Below, piece by piece: positions 6,895-14,852 of a DNA stretch of 40,992 bases (its first letter is position 1; each line of letters starts with the position of its first letter). The notes under the pieces are model-generated. The model was not told where the DNA came from, made no database searches, and worked only from the letters and a program-made list of their open reading frames with translations. Source of the DNA: a virus. The stretch is taken from IMG/VR virus record IMGVR_UViG_3300046836_000562, positions 1 through 40,992 of that record, one strand, 5' to 3'. Both the position numbers and the translations under genes were made by a program.

Positions 6895-6930
6895 CGCAGC
6901 CCCATGGGGCGGGGGGATGACCAGGCCGGC

Positions 6931-7060
6931 GTTCCGGGCGGGAACAGCGGAACATCGCAGGCCACAGGCCACAGGCGCTGTTCCGGGCGTTCCGCCTGGC
7001 GGCGTAACCGCAGGTCGGCGCGTGTTCCGCTACCGGAACACTTCAAGGGGGGACCGGAAC
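6931..7060. repeat. Cluster of GTTCCG/CGGAAC repeats (candidate clt/transfer site)
   Basis: In 130 bases directly after the translocase gene there are seven exact GTTCCG/CGGAAC hexamers at 6931, 6948, 6980, 6989, 7024, 7034 and 7055 plus a one-mismatch copy (GGGAAC) at 6940. GTGTTCCG (7022-7029) and CGGAACAC (7034-7041) form a perfect 8-bp inverted repeat with a 4-base loop. A short tandem GCCACAG repeat occupies 6961-6975. TraB-type translocases bind short repeated DNA motifs near their own gene, so this is a good candidate recognition locus. A replication origin or an operator for the next gene are alternatives. Confidence 0.6.
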
Positions 7061-7061
7061 G

Positions 7062-7475
7062 GTGAGCTGGCGGCCGCAACTCAGCGTCGTCTGCAACCGG
7101 TGCGGGAAGCCGCGCGGCCTGACCCACGTCTGCGTCAGCAACTCCCGGCGCAAGCAGAGCGTCAAGCCGAGGCTGACGTACGGGAAGTGCCCGGAGTGCC
7201 GCAAGCCCTACGGGGCCGTCCCGCTTGCCCACGTGTGCGCGCCCAAGTCCGACTTCAAGCGCCGCAAGGCGGAGCACGAGAAGCGGGAGCGCGAGAAGGC
7301 CAGGAAAGCCAAGCCGAAGCACGACTACACCGAATGCTCCGATGCCGAGTGCAAAAGGTCGCTGTGCGTCGCCCATAAGGCCGGGATTGCCCTTGGCGAC
7401 GAGCGCGGATATCAGCGCGGATGGCAGCAGGGATATGCGCGCGGCTCGGCCGAATGCCCGCGAGATCATAAGTAA
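7062..7475 (+). CDS. Zinc-ribbon protein of the transfer module
   Basis: A 137-aa basic protein. It has two similar Cys units: CNRCGKPRGLTHVC near the N-terminus and CPECRKPYGAVPLAHVC around residues 45-61, each a CxxC plus HxC pattern expected to bind zinc. They are followed by a Lys/Arg-rich helix, a third Cys group (CSDAECKRSLC) and a Gly/Arg tail (DERGYQRGWQQGYARG). GTG start with AAGGGGG about 10 bases upstream. Proteins of this layout commonly follow FtsK-type genes in actinomycete elements. It may bind DNA; the exact role is not known. Confidence 0.75.
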   Translation: MSWRPQLSVVCNRCGKPRGLTHVCVSNSRRKQSVKPRLTYGKCPECRKPYGAVPLAHVCAPKSDFKRRKAEHEKREREKARKAKPKHDYTECSDAECKRSLCVAHKAGIALGDERGYQRGWQQGYARGSAECPRDHK

Positions 7476-7485
7476 GGAGATGCTG

Positions 7486-7704
7486 ATGACACAGTTCCTG
7501 GTAATGCTTGCCCTGCTCGGCTCGTACGGCCTGTTCGTGCTCGTCTCGCCTACGAAGGCGTGCGGGGCGTGCCAGCGGCGTCGCGGGCGGCCGTGCCCGC
7601 GGTGCCAGGGGACGGGGCGCCAGTTCCGGCCGGGCGCGCGACTGGTGCACCGCGGCGCGGTGAAGGCGCGCCAGCAGGCGCGGGAGCGCCGCCGCCGAGG
7701 ATGA
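7486..7704 (+). CDS. Small membrane protein with DnaJ-like zinc motif
   Basis: A 72-aa protein with one N-terminal membrane helix (FLVMLALLGSYGLFVLV) followed by CGACQRRRGRPCPRCQGTG, which resembles one CxxC-CxxCxGxG unit pair of the DnaJ zinc-binding domain, and a basic tail. The ATG at 7486 was preferred to one at 7480 because AAGGAG ends 6 bases before it. It is the last gene of the plus-strand transfer operon. It would sit in the membrane with the zinc knob and the basic tail inside. Function unknown. Confidence 0.75.
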   Translation: MTQFLVMLALLGSYGLFVLVSPTKACGACQRRRGRPCPRCQGTGRQFRPGARLVHRGAVKARQQARERRRRG

Positions 7705-7792
7705 GGGCGGCCTGCTCGCGGACGTCGCCGGTCGGCGCGAGGGCCAGGGCGAGGACGGCGAGTTCCTGGCGCATGACGGCGTCTAGCTGCAA
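7705..7792 (-). other. Possible remnant of a leftward phage gene at the module junction
   Basis: Read leftward from a TTG at 7790-7792 with GGAG 6 bases upstream, about 29 codons show strong C/G third-position bias (MQLDAVMRQELAVLALALAP onward). The frame then runs on antisense into the end of the zinc-motif gene, to 7550. It may be the start of a former phage gene cut by recombination with the transfer module, or simply noncoding sequence. Otherwise this stretch holds nothing recognisable up to the hairpin at 7851. Confidence 0.25.
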
Positions 7793-7850
7793 GCGGGTCT
7801 CCGTGGGGCGGGTGCGCGATGGGCGCGGCTACAGGTTAGCGGAGACCGGA

Positions 7851-7885
7851 GAAGGCCCCCGCCGGTTTCCCGGCCGGGGGCCTTC
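7851..7885. terminator. Bidirectional hairpin between convergent operons
   Basis: GAAGGCCCCC (7851-7860) pairs with GGGGGCCTTC (7876-7885), and the inner GCCGG/CCGGC extends the stem around a short T-rich loop. It lies between the end of the plus-strand transfer operon (7704) and the end of the minus-strand late operon (7900), where a two-way terminator is expected. Confidence 0.8.
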
Positions 7886-7899
7886 GTCGTGCGATGGAG

Positions 7900-8160
7900 T
7901 TACCCGGCTGGCGCCGGTTCCGGTGCCCCGTCGAAGGTCAGCGTGTACTCCTGGTTCACCTCGAACGCGCCGAACGCGGCCGGGTTGGTGATGGTCAGCT
8001 CGACGTATCCCGATGGCGTGTACTGCGACCACGCGAAGTTGGGGCTAGCCGGGTCAGCGTCGTAGACCGGGGTGAACCGCACTACCCGGGTCGTGTCGCT
8101 GGTCGCGTCCCACGCGGGGGCCGAGTTGCCGATGCACCGTACCTTGGCCTGCACTGTCAT
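7900..8160 (-). CDS. Small phage protein, last gene of the late operon
   Basis: An 86-aa protein starting MTVQAKVRCIGNS and continuing with VVRFTPVYDADPASPNFAW, TPSGYVELTI and a final beta-like segment (YTLTFDGAPEP). It looks like a single small all-beta domain. I recall small proteins of this layout, with an N-terminal KV(R/K)C and a central PVY, near lysis and tail genes of actinophages, role unknown. ATG at 8160 with a strong AGGAGG site. It follows the lysin-like gene directly. It may be a minor virion or host-interaction protein. Confidence 0.65.
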   Translation of the reverse strand: MTVQAKVRCIGNSAPAWDATSDTTRVVRFTPVYDADPASPNFAWSQYTPSGYVELTITNPAAFGAFEVNQEYTLTFDGAPEPAPAG

Positions 8161-8181
8161 GTTTCCTCCTACTGGGATCGG

Positions 8182-8937
8182 TTAGTGCTCGATTACCTTC
8201 CATGCCGACCACTGGCCGGCCGGCAGCGCGCGCACCCGCCACACGGCCGGGGCGGGCAGCCCGAGGTCCAGGCCCATCGCGTGGCTGCCGCTGACGACCG
8301 GCTGCGCGATGACCGTGCCGGGCGCGGCCGGGGTCCCCTCGGCCACCTCGACGCCGTACTGCTTGACGCCAGCGATGGGTGCCCAGCTGAGGTCACCGGT
8401 CACGTGCGGCGTGCCCGACTCGCCGCCCGGCGCGGGCAGGCCGGGCGCGACAGGCGGCTTGCGGTGCGGCCACGCCGTGTCATAGACCACCGTGGCGTCC
8501 CAGTCCGGGGTGCTCTCGTACTGGGTCGCGGCCGCGCCCAGGTAGGCCTGGTGCGGCTGGTTGGTGTAATGGGCCACCCACAGGTCATAGTCCTTGCCGA
8601 GGATGTAGCTGCCCGTCCCCCGGCGCACGTCCGGCACGAGGTACAGCGAGCAGTAGATCGTCGGGCGGTACAGCCCGGCGGCCTTCCGCATCGCGATCCA
8701 GCCCGCCGCCTGGTCCGGGCGGGCATCCCCCGTCTCCACGTCGAGCACGTCCCCGGCGTTGGCGGCCGCGGTCACGCTGATCGTCACGTGGTCGGCGTGC
8801 GGGAACAGGCCCCACTCCGCCTGGCTCCACGCGTAGCGGCCGTTGACGTAGCCGGCCACCTTGACCGCGCCCGGGAACTGGCGGGCGATCCCCGCCGCGA
8901 GGGAGTTGATGCCGTCGTACATCAGGATGTCGTTCAT
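8182..8937 (-). CDS. Glycoside-hydrolase-like lysin with C-terminal Fn3-like domain
   Basis: A 251-aa protein. Residues 1 to about 160 resemble the GH25/DUF1906-type TIM-barrel found in actinobacterial lysins: MYDGIN at the start, VAGYVNG, then HVTISVTA, DVLDVETGDA (acidic residues where the catalytic carboxylates would be), YCSLYLV, LWVAHYTN and QYESTPDWDATVVYD at the end of the barrel. Residues about 175-250 form a beta domain like fibronectin type III (WAPIAGVKQYGVEVAEG and WRVRALPAGQWSAW). It lies next to small membrane proteins that look like holins, fitting an endolysin. ATG start with GGAG 6 bases upstream. There is no signal peptide. A tail-associated murein hydrolase is the alternative. 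Confidence 0.65.
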   Translation of the reverse strand: MNDILMYDGINSLAAGIARQFPGAVKVAGYVNGRYAWSQAEWGLFPHADHVTISVTAAANAGDVLDVETGDARPDQAAGWIAMRKAAGLYRPTIYCSLYLVPDVRRGTGSYILGKDYDLWVAHYTNQPHQAYLGAAATQYESTPDWDATVVYDTAWPHRKPPVAPGLPAPGGESGTPHVTGDLSWAPIAGVKQYGVEVAEGTPAAPGTVIAQPVVSGSHAMGLDLGLPAPAVWRVRALPAGQWSAWKVIEH

Positions 8938-8945
8938 GAGTGCTC

Positions 8946-9263
8946 CTAGCAGCCGAAGTTGCGACGCAACATCACGAAATCGGAGTACAGCGTGTACGCC
9001 TGCATCCGCGACGGATTCGCCGCAGGGTCCGCCGGCTTAGGCACCGGCTGGCTCGTCAGCAGCGCCAGCGTGTCGCACCACTGCCGGTCAGAGCTGGACA
9101 CCTGGAACGTGGTGAACCACAGGCACGCCGCCGCGACCAGGAAGTTGATCGCGAACAAGATGACCGCCGCCCGCCGGGCACCGCGCGACATCCCATCTCC
9201 GTGCTCGCCCCGCTCCCCCCGTTCGCCCTGCTCACCGCGCTGGCCGCGCTCGTGCTCAGCCAT
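8946..9263 (-). CDS. Single-pass membrane protein of the lysis region
   Basis: A 105-aa protein. The N-terminal 30 residues are very hydrophilic, with repeated GE(R/Q) units, followed by one membrane helix (AAVILFAINFLVAAACLWF) and a C-terminal extracytoplasmic segment with two Cys. ATG at 9261-9263 overlaps the end of the gene upstream. A topology of one helix with an outer tail could fit a holin partner or spanin-like protein, but no specific family was recognised. Confidence 0.6.
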   Translation of the reverse strand: MAEHERGQRGEQGERGERGEHGDGMSRGARRAAVILFAINFLVAAACLWFTTFQVSSSDRQWCDTLALLTSQPVPKPADPAANPSRMQAYTLYSDFVMLRRNFGC

Positions 9264-9522
9264 CAGCTTCCCCCGTGGCTGGCGACGAGGAGGACGAAGC
9301 CGGCGACCCCGGCGGCGATGACGAGGGCGAGGCTGAGCCAGTGGACCCAGACAGCGCCTTGATCCGCTTGCCCCCCTCGGCGAGCAGCAGCGCCAGCGCC
9401 GCCCCCGTCAGCACGTCCGACGGCGTGCGGTCCGCCAGCGCCCACAGCACCGCCTCCAGCACGATGATCAGCGCCCCTAGCCCCGCGAGCAGCGCTGGCC
9501 ATGCTGTCGAAACCCACTTCAC
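9256..9522 (-). CDS. Putative holin-like protein, two membrane helices
   Basis: An 88-aa protein starting at the GTG at 9520-9522, which overlaps the upstream TGA. Two hydrophobic helices (ALLAGLGALIIVLEAVLWAL and LTGAALALLLA) are followed by a Ser/Pro-rich tail. Size, two helices and position just before a lysin-like gene are typical of phage holins, though the Ser/Pro tail is not the usual charged one. Assigned by context. Confidence 0.55.
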   Translation of the reverse strand: MKWVSTAWPALLAGLGALIIVLEAVLWALADRTPSDVLTGAALALLLAEGGKRIKALSGSTGSASPSSSPPGSPASSSSSPATGEADG

Positions 9523-9698
9523 TTCGCCTCGCTTCCACTGTCCGTGGCCGCCGTCCTGGTGACGTGCGCCCGCGTCTCCTCGTGCAGCCGCCGGGCCTGC
9601 CTGCGCAGCGCCACGTGATGCGCCCCGATGCCCAGCAGCGTCCAGGCCGACGGCGCCACCACGTTCGGCCACAGCGCCTCCCACAGGTGCGCGAGCAT
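9519..9698 (-). CDS. 59-aa putative holin/membrane protein
   Basis: A very short gene with the ATG at 9696-9698 overlapping the preceding gene's TGA and its own stop overlapping the next GTG. The product has one hydrophobic helix (WPNVVAPSAWTLLGIGAHHV) and a basic, His/Arg-rich tail (RRQARRLHEETRAH). Similar short WP-containing proteins with a charged tail occur among the lysis genes of Streptomyces phages. Probably a holin component or anti-holin; this is based on layout only. Confidence 0.55.
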   Translation of the reverse strand: MLAHLWEALWPNVVAPSAWTLLGIGAHHVALRRQARRLHEETRAHVTRTAATDSGSEAK

Positions 9699-10219
9699 CA
9701 GGCCATCCTGGTCATCTGCAGGTAGGACCCGGCCTTCAGCACCGTCGCCGTCGCGTTGGTCGTGTTCTGCGACCACAGCAGCTGCAGGCTCCCCGCCGAG
9801 GAGCCCATCAGCAGGCTCCCGGAGATCTGCGCCCCCGACGCGTTCGAGGCGTCCACCCCGATCGCGCCGGTCGCCCCGGAGGTGCTCCGCACGTGCGACA
9901 CCGCCGCCGTGGTGCCGGTCGTCGCGAACGAGTCGCACATCCAGTTGCCCTGCGCCCCGCCCGCGCCTGACGGCCACGTCAGCTTTATCAGCAGGTCCGC
10001 GGTGCTGATCGCCGCGCCGGTCGCGATCAGCAGACCTTCGAAGACGTACCTCGCGTTGGCCAGCAGCGGCAGCGTGAAGTCGGCGTCAACCGTCGGCGTG
10101 ACGGTATTCGACCTGGGTAGGTCGACTTCCTTCCACGCGGTGTACGGCGCGAGCGACTGGATCAGCGACGCCGTGTAGTCCATCCCGGGCAGGATCACCG
10201 GGAACTGCCCCTGGGGCAT
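9698..10219 (-). CDS. Minor tail/fibre protein, beta-rich
   Basis: A 173-aa protein rich in Thr, Ser, Gly and Ala without membrane segments or signal. The middle, with LLANARYVFEGLLIATGAA and a final LQLLWSQNTTNATATVLKAGSYLQMTRMA, follows the pattern of small beta-sandwich proteins at the end of actinophage tail modules. ATG at 10217-10219, 13 bases after the preceding large tail gene. Likely a virion-surface or tail-tip protein. The exact role is unknown. Confidence 0.6.
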   Translation of the reverse strand: MPQGQFPVILPGMDYTASLIQSLAPYTAWKEVDLPRSNTVTPTVDADFTLPLLANARYVFEGLLIATGAAISTADLLIKLTWPSGAGGAQGNWMCDSFATTGTTAAVSHVRSTSGATGAIGVDASNASGAQISGSLLMGSSAGSLQLLWSQNTTNATATVLKAGSYLQMTRMA

Positions 10220-10232
10220 CAGCCACCTGCTC

Positions 10233-13200
10233 TCATAGTGCGGCTACCGGGGTGTCCCACAGCGCCACCGCGGCGGCCGCGGCCTGCGCCTTGACGACGC
10301 CGTTCACGCTGCGGGTCACCGTCAGGGCCTGCGGGCTGGTGATCGTCGCGGTGTAGACGGCGCCGGACGTCGCGGCGTTGCCGCCCGACTTGACGGTGAT
10401 CCCGGTCAGCGACCCGGAGATCGTGACCAGCGCCGCGGCCTGGACGTAGGTCCCGGCCGCCGCGGCGTTGACGCTCACCGCGACCAGCGCCCCGCCCGGC
10501 TCGGTCGCCAAGGTGAAGTTGTTCAGCTCGTTCGCGCCGACGGTGCCGCCCAGCTGGACCGTCCAGCCGACCAGCCAGGTGCCCGGCGGCAGCGGCACCG
10601 TCGTGATCAGCTGGGCGTGCGCCGCCGGCGTCGTCGCCGACCCGGTGCCGCCGCTGCCGACGGCAGTCACCGTCACCCGCTCGCCCGCGATGCGCAGGTC
10701 CCACGGCAGCCCCGGGCTGGTGCTCCACGGCAGCCCCGCATTGGCCGCGAGCAGCGACGTGGCGCCGGAGCTGGCGGCCGACGCGAGCACGCAGCCGTCC
10801 GTGTCGGCCTTGCCCGTGCTGGTCCCCTCCTGCGCCACGCGGTACGGCGCCGACGGGATGCCGCACACCGTGATCACGCGCACGTCGCTGAACACCTCCT
10901 CGGCGAGCTGCGCGGCCAGCTGGCTGACGGTGTCCGGGCCGAGGAACCCCGGCGGGTGCGCGATCGTGAGCCGCTGCCCGAGGTCGAGCGCGGCGACCTG
11001 CGCGGACAGCGTCGCGCCCAGGCCCCGGTTCGCCAGGTCGATCGCGATGCCGGGCAGCCGGTGCTCGTCGACGGTGCCGACGTGCACCATCCACGTCGCC
11101 GTGCCCGGCAGGTCCTCGGCGCTGCCGAGGTTGAGGGACGCGCCGCCCCCGTCGTAGGTGCCCACCCCGCCCTGCTTCGGCGGCAGGGCCGCCAGCCGGC
11201 CGCCGGTGACCGGGTTGCCCGGCGCGGCGATGGCCCGGGCCGAGCTGCCGCCCTGGCTCTGGGTGACGGTGACGTCGTTGGCGATCGCCTGGTCATCGCG
11301 GGTCGGCGGCGACGGCCACTCGCCGAGCTGGTCAGCCGCGTAGTCCAGCGCCACCGCGGCGGCCTGGTTATACAGTGCGCTCCTGGGGACGTAGCCCCAG
11401 CCGAGCTGCTGCCGCAGCTCGAACCACGCTCCACGGTCGGCGTCGGCGCACTCCTGGACCAGCGCCGTCACCGTCTGGCTGGCCTGCGGCCCCATGGCCG
11501 CCGTGCCGCCGAGGATGCCGGCCGCCCGGAACGGTATCCCCTCCTCGCCGCAGATCCGGGCCATCCGGCTGCCCGCCGCCTCGAGGTCCCAGGCGTTGAG
11601 CGCGCCGTCCAGCGGAGTCAGGTCCCCGGTGGCAGCCTGGACGGCGACGTGGCCGAAGACGGTCGTGGTGAGCTGCCCGGAGCCGCCGAGCGCGACGCGG
11701 GTCACCGCGCCCACGGTCGCGCTGGCGATGTTGCCGCTGGCAGCGCCGGCGCTGCCACCGGGCACGGTGGCGGCTATCTCCCAGTTGACGCCCCCGGCCC
11801 CGTCCGGGGCCAGGCTGATCCAGAACAGCATCGCGACGCCGTTGGCGGCGAACAGGACCGTGCCGCCTCCGGCGAGCAATGTGCCGTCTGACGCGTAGAA
11901 GAACGGCACGAGGCCGCCGCCGGTGGCGTAGCGGACCACGATCCCGGCCACGGTGCCGCTCGTGGCGATCCTGATGACCTCCGCGGTATTGAACTCGCCG
12001 CCGGATGCCAGCTCCATCAGCCACGACACCTGGTTGCCCGCCCACGTCCCGCCGTACGGGCCGACCTTGCCGCTGAACGTGGCCAGGTTGGCCTGCGGCA
12101 GCGGGTCCGAGCAGGCGAAGTCGCTGTTGCTGGCCAGCTGGGGGGAGCCGGAGTAGTACATCGGCTGGCCGCCGATGCCGGAGGCCAGCGACTGCGCGCC
12201 CGTGCCGTCCTCCATGGACCAGTAGGCCGCCAGGCTCACCCCGGTGATCGCCCATGCCCGGAATATGGCCGACCGGGCCGGGTTGTTGCCCTGCCCGAGG
12301 CGGCGCAGCAGCCCGCCGCCCGCGACGGGGGCCAGCAGCGCCGGGATGACGCCGGTACCCGGGTCGGCCGGCGGCTGGTCCTCGGGGAACTCGGCGATCT
12401 CGGCGTGGGCGCGGTAGTCGCGGTCGCTGATCTCCGCCCCGCCGCCGGTCAGCCACGTCCGCCCCGCCGAGTCGGTCCACGTCGTGGTGCCCGCGGCCTG
12501 CCCGCTGAACACCCCGTCGGCCACCACCGTCCCGCCGATCCCGGAGTAGAGCCTGTACTCCTGCACCTGGCCGCGCAGCTGCACCGGGATCAGGGCCGCC
12601 AGCGAGAATGAGTAGCCGATCACCAGTGCCGACGTCGTCAGCGACAGGATCGACGTCGCGGCGCCGCCGGTGCCGGACGCCGCGGTGCCGAGCGCGGTGT
12701 AAGTGCCGTCGATCGACGTGGCCGTGTAGAACGCGACGGTGCCCGTCGTGGCGTCCATGGTGACCCGCAGCGCCATCGCGCCCCGGGTGAGCGGCACCGG
12801 CACCGTGGAGGTAACCGAGTGCTGCACGACGCCGGAGTCCACCCAGCCGAACGACAGCGTCGCGTCGTCGTTGAGGAGGAACGTCCAGCAGCCGCCGCCG
12901 TCCCACTTGGCCGCCAGCACGCACCCCTGCCAGTCGGTCAGGGCCAGCTGGATCCGCATCTCGATCGACCCGGTGATGTGCAGCGCGGCGACATCGTTGA
13001 TGAACGCGCGGTCGAAGGCGTCGTTCTCCAGCCGCAGGTAGTTCCCCGGCGCGGGGACGCTGACCCGGCACGGCACGTTCTGGACCAGGTACGGGTAGTA
13101 GGGGCCGGTGACGCTGTTGGCCGAGAAGCGGTAGTCCGAGTTGGTCAGCGTCATCGCCAGCGTTGACGGGCTCACGGTGGTCGACTCGTCCGGGTGCCCG

Positions 13201-13310
13201 CGGGCGATGCTGACCGGCCCCTGGTCGAGGTAGTGGGTGACGTTAGTCCAGGCGTTGTTGACCTGCAGCTCGGCGCGGACGTCGAGGGGGATGTCGGGGA
13301 AGGCGCTCAT
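10233..13310 (-). CDS. Large minor tail protein with LamG-like domains
   Basis: A 1025-aa structural protein starting MSAFPDIPLDVRAEL at the ATG 13308-13310, which overlaps the preceding TGA. The first 100 residues (NNAWTNVTHYL and RGHPDESTTVSPSTLAMTL) match the N-terminal part of tail-tip proteins of Streptomyces siphophages. Two concanavalin/LamG-like beta domains follow (about 100-270 and 350-520), suitable for sugar binding. The C-terminal half contains a tail-hub-like region and a Thr/Ala-rich beta domain. It lies between the fibre genes and a small tail protein. Probably part of the distal tail that contacts the cell wall. Confidence 0.8.
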   Translation of the reverse strand: MSAFPDIPLDVRAELQVNNAWTNVTHYLDQGPVSIARGHPDESTTVSPSTLAMTLTNSDYRFSANSVTGPYYPYLVQNVPCRVSVPAPGNYLRLENDAFDRAFINDVAALHITGSIEMRIQLALTDWQGCVLAAKWDGGGCWTFLLNDDATLSFGWVDSGVVQHSVTSTVPVPLTRGAMALRVTMDATTGTVAFYTATSIDGTYTALGTAASGTGGAATSILSLTTSALVIGYSFSLAALIPVQLRGQVQEYRLYSGIGGTVVADGVFSGQAAGTTTWTDSAGRTWLTGGGAEISDRDYRAHAEIAEFPEDQPPADPGTGVIPALLAPVAGGGLLRRLGQGNNPARSAIFRAWAITGVSLAAYWSMEDGTGAQSLASGIGGQPMYYSGSPQLASNSDFACSDPLPQANLATFSGKVGPYGGTWAGNQVSWLMELASGGEFNTAEVIRIATSGTVAGIVVRYATGGGLVPFFYASDGTLLAGGGTVLFAANGVAMLFWISLAPDGAGGVNWEIAATVPGGSAGAASGNIASATVGAVTRVALGGSGQLTTTVFGHVAVQAATGDLTPLDGALNAWDLEAAGSRMARICGEEGIPFRAAGILGGTAAMGPQASQTVTALVQECADADRGAWFELRQQLGWGYVPRSALYNQAAAVALDYAADQLGEWPSPPTRDDQAIANDVTVTQSQGGSSARAIAAPGNPVTGGRLAALPPKQGGVGTYDGGGASLNLGSAEDLPGTATWMVHVGTVDEHRLPGIAIDLANRGLGATLSAQVAALDLGQRLTIAHPPGFLGPDTVSQLAAQLAEEVFSDVRVITVCGIPSAPYRVAQEGTSTGKADTDGCVLASAASSGATSLLAANAGLPWSTSPGLPWDLRIAGERVTVTAVGSGGTGSATTPAAHAQLITTVPLPPGTWLVGWTVQLGGTVGANELNNFTLATEPGGALVAVSVNAAAAGTYVQAAALVTISGSLTGITVKSGGNAATSGAVYTATITSPQALTVTRSVNGVVKAQAAAAAVALWDTPVAAL

Positions 13311-14851
13311 ACGATCCCCGATGCCATGATCGCGCCGTTCCCGGACGATGCCAGGATGTGCGCCAGGGCGTCGGCAACCCAGTCGTTCTCCCACGCGTGC
13401 GCCGCGTCGAGGGAATCCCACTCGCTGTGCAGGACGCCCATGGTGGTCAGCTGCGCCTTGTAGGCGGCGACGTCCGCGGTGAACGCGAACCGGCCGCCGA
13501 TCCACAGCCGCTTCTGCGCGGTGAACGACCCGCCCGCCGCGGTATTCCAGGCCGTGATGTTCGCCGTGGACAGCTGGTAGTTGTTCTTGAAGCTCGCGCT
13601 GGTGCCGTAGGCGTTGGCCGGGTTGCCGCCGACCGTGCTCCCGAACGTCGGGTCCGTCCCGTCGAAGTCCGTCATCATGAACGGCGCGTCCCAGCTGGCC
13701 GTCTTCGCCCACACGTCCGGCCGCCGGAACTGCAGGCCCTGGCCGCCTATGCCCGACTTGGAGAAGCCGATGAGGTAGTTCTTCTCCGTGCCGCTGGTGG
13801 CGTACTGGGAGGCCTGGAGCCACTGCACCAGGTGCAGCATGAAGGTTTCCTGCTGCTGCGCCGCGTTGTTCGGGTTGTCGGCGTACCACGGGTCGATCGC
13901 GTACGCGGGGACGACGATCGTCAGGTTGTAGGCGTTGTGGATGCCGAGCGACTCGGCGACGGATATCGGGTCGCCGTTGGTGGTGGCGGTGCCGATCACC
14001 ACGGGCAGCATGTACAGGAAGGCGTGCTGGTACCTCGTGCTCGGCGAGCTGGGCGGCAGGATCCGCAGCGTCTGCGTCCCCGGCCCGTTGATCGTCGACG
14101 TGAACGACCAGCTGGCCATCCCGCTGCCGTCGACGCCGCTGAGCACGGGGACGAAGTCGGGGACGGGCGACGCCGCCAGCAGCACCGTGTGCGTAACGAG
14201 GATCGAGTTAGTGGCGGACGAGGTCGAGAACGTGCCGCCGCCCACCTGGGTGCCGGAGCTCACGACCGCGTTGCCGTCGCAGATCGCGGACGCGACGTCG
14301 GCGCCGGACACGATCGCCGCCCGCGACGTCGACCCGGCCGGGAGCGTCAGGCCGCCGCCCTCGGCCGCGCCGCCGCCCATGAACACGGCCAGCGACCCGG
14401 CCGCGGCGATGGCGGTGGCCAGCGGGCAGGTCACCGCCGCCGTGTTAGCGCCGCCGAACGCGCCCAGGGAGACCACCGAGATCGGCACCGACGTGTTGGC
14501 GGACGCGTAGGCGAACAGCGAGATAGCCCAGAACCCCGCGATAGTGGACTGGAAGGTGATGACCTTCCCCGCGTCGGAGGCACTCGCCGTGAACTGGAAC
14601 GGGGTGCCACTGACCGATGCCGGGAGCGGTTCCGAGCCGGTCGCCGGGGTGCCGAACGCCGCCGGGGTGGTCCCGGTCGACGACAGGACGGTGACCACGG
14701 GCGCGGTGGCGGTGGTGACCGGCAGGCAGATGGCGTAGATGAGCACCAGGTCCCCGAGCGCGACGGCGGCGGGGATCGTGATGGCCTGCTGGGTCAGCGC
14801 GCTGGCGCTGGTGGCGGTGGCGTTCGACGACGCCCGGGGGGAGATCGCCAT
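13307..14851 (-). CDS. Tail protein with C-terminal alpha/beta-hydrolase (esterase-like) domain
   Basis: A 514-aa protein. ATG at 14849-14851, one base after the previous stop, was chosen over an overlapping TTG at 14875. Residues 1 to about 230 are Ala/Thr/Ser-rich beta repeats, like phage tail adaptor proteins. Residues about 270-505 resemble an alpha/beta hydrolase: a strand with VVIGTA, LTIVVPAYAIDPWYADNP, then YLIGFSKSGIGGQ with the likely nucleophile Ser364 in GFSKSG, later Asp-rich loops and a His in AHAWENDWV. Such a domain on a tail could deacylate or cleave a cell-surface polymer during adsorption. Catalysis is inferred from the motif only. Confidence 0.7.
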   Translation of the reverse strand: MAISPRASSNATATSASALTQQAITIPAAVALGDLVLIYAICLPVTTATAPVVTVLSSTGTTPAAFGTPATGSEPLPASVSGTPFQFTASASDAGKVITFQSTIAGFWAISLFAYASANTSVPISVVSLGAFGGANTAAVTCPLATAIAAAGSLAVFMGGGAAEGGGLTLPAGSTSRAAIVSGADVASAICDGNAVVSSGTQVGGGTFSTSSATNSILVTHTVLLAASPVPDFVPVLSGVDGSGMASWSFTSTINGPGTQTLRILPPSSPSTRYQHAFLYMLPVVIGTATTNGDPISVAESLGIHNAYNLTIVVPAYAIDPWYADNPNNAAQQQETFMLHLVQWLQASQYATSGTEKNYLIGFSKSGIGGQGLQFRRPDVWAKTASWDAPFMMTDFDGTDPTFGSTVGGNPANAYGTSASFKNNYQLSTANITAWNTAAGGSFTAQKRLWIGGRFAFTADVAAYKAQLTTMGVLHSEWDSLDAAHAWENDWVADALAHILASSGNGAIMASGIV

Positions 14852-14852
14852 G

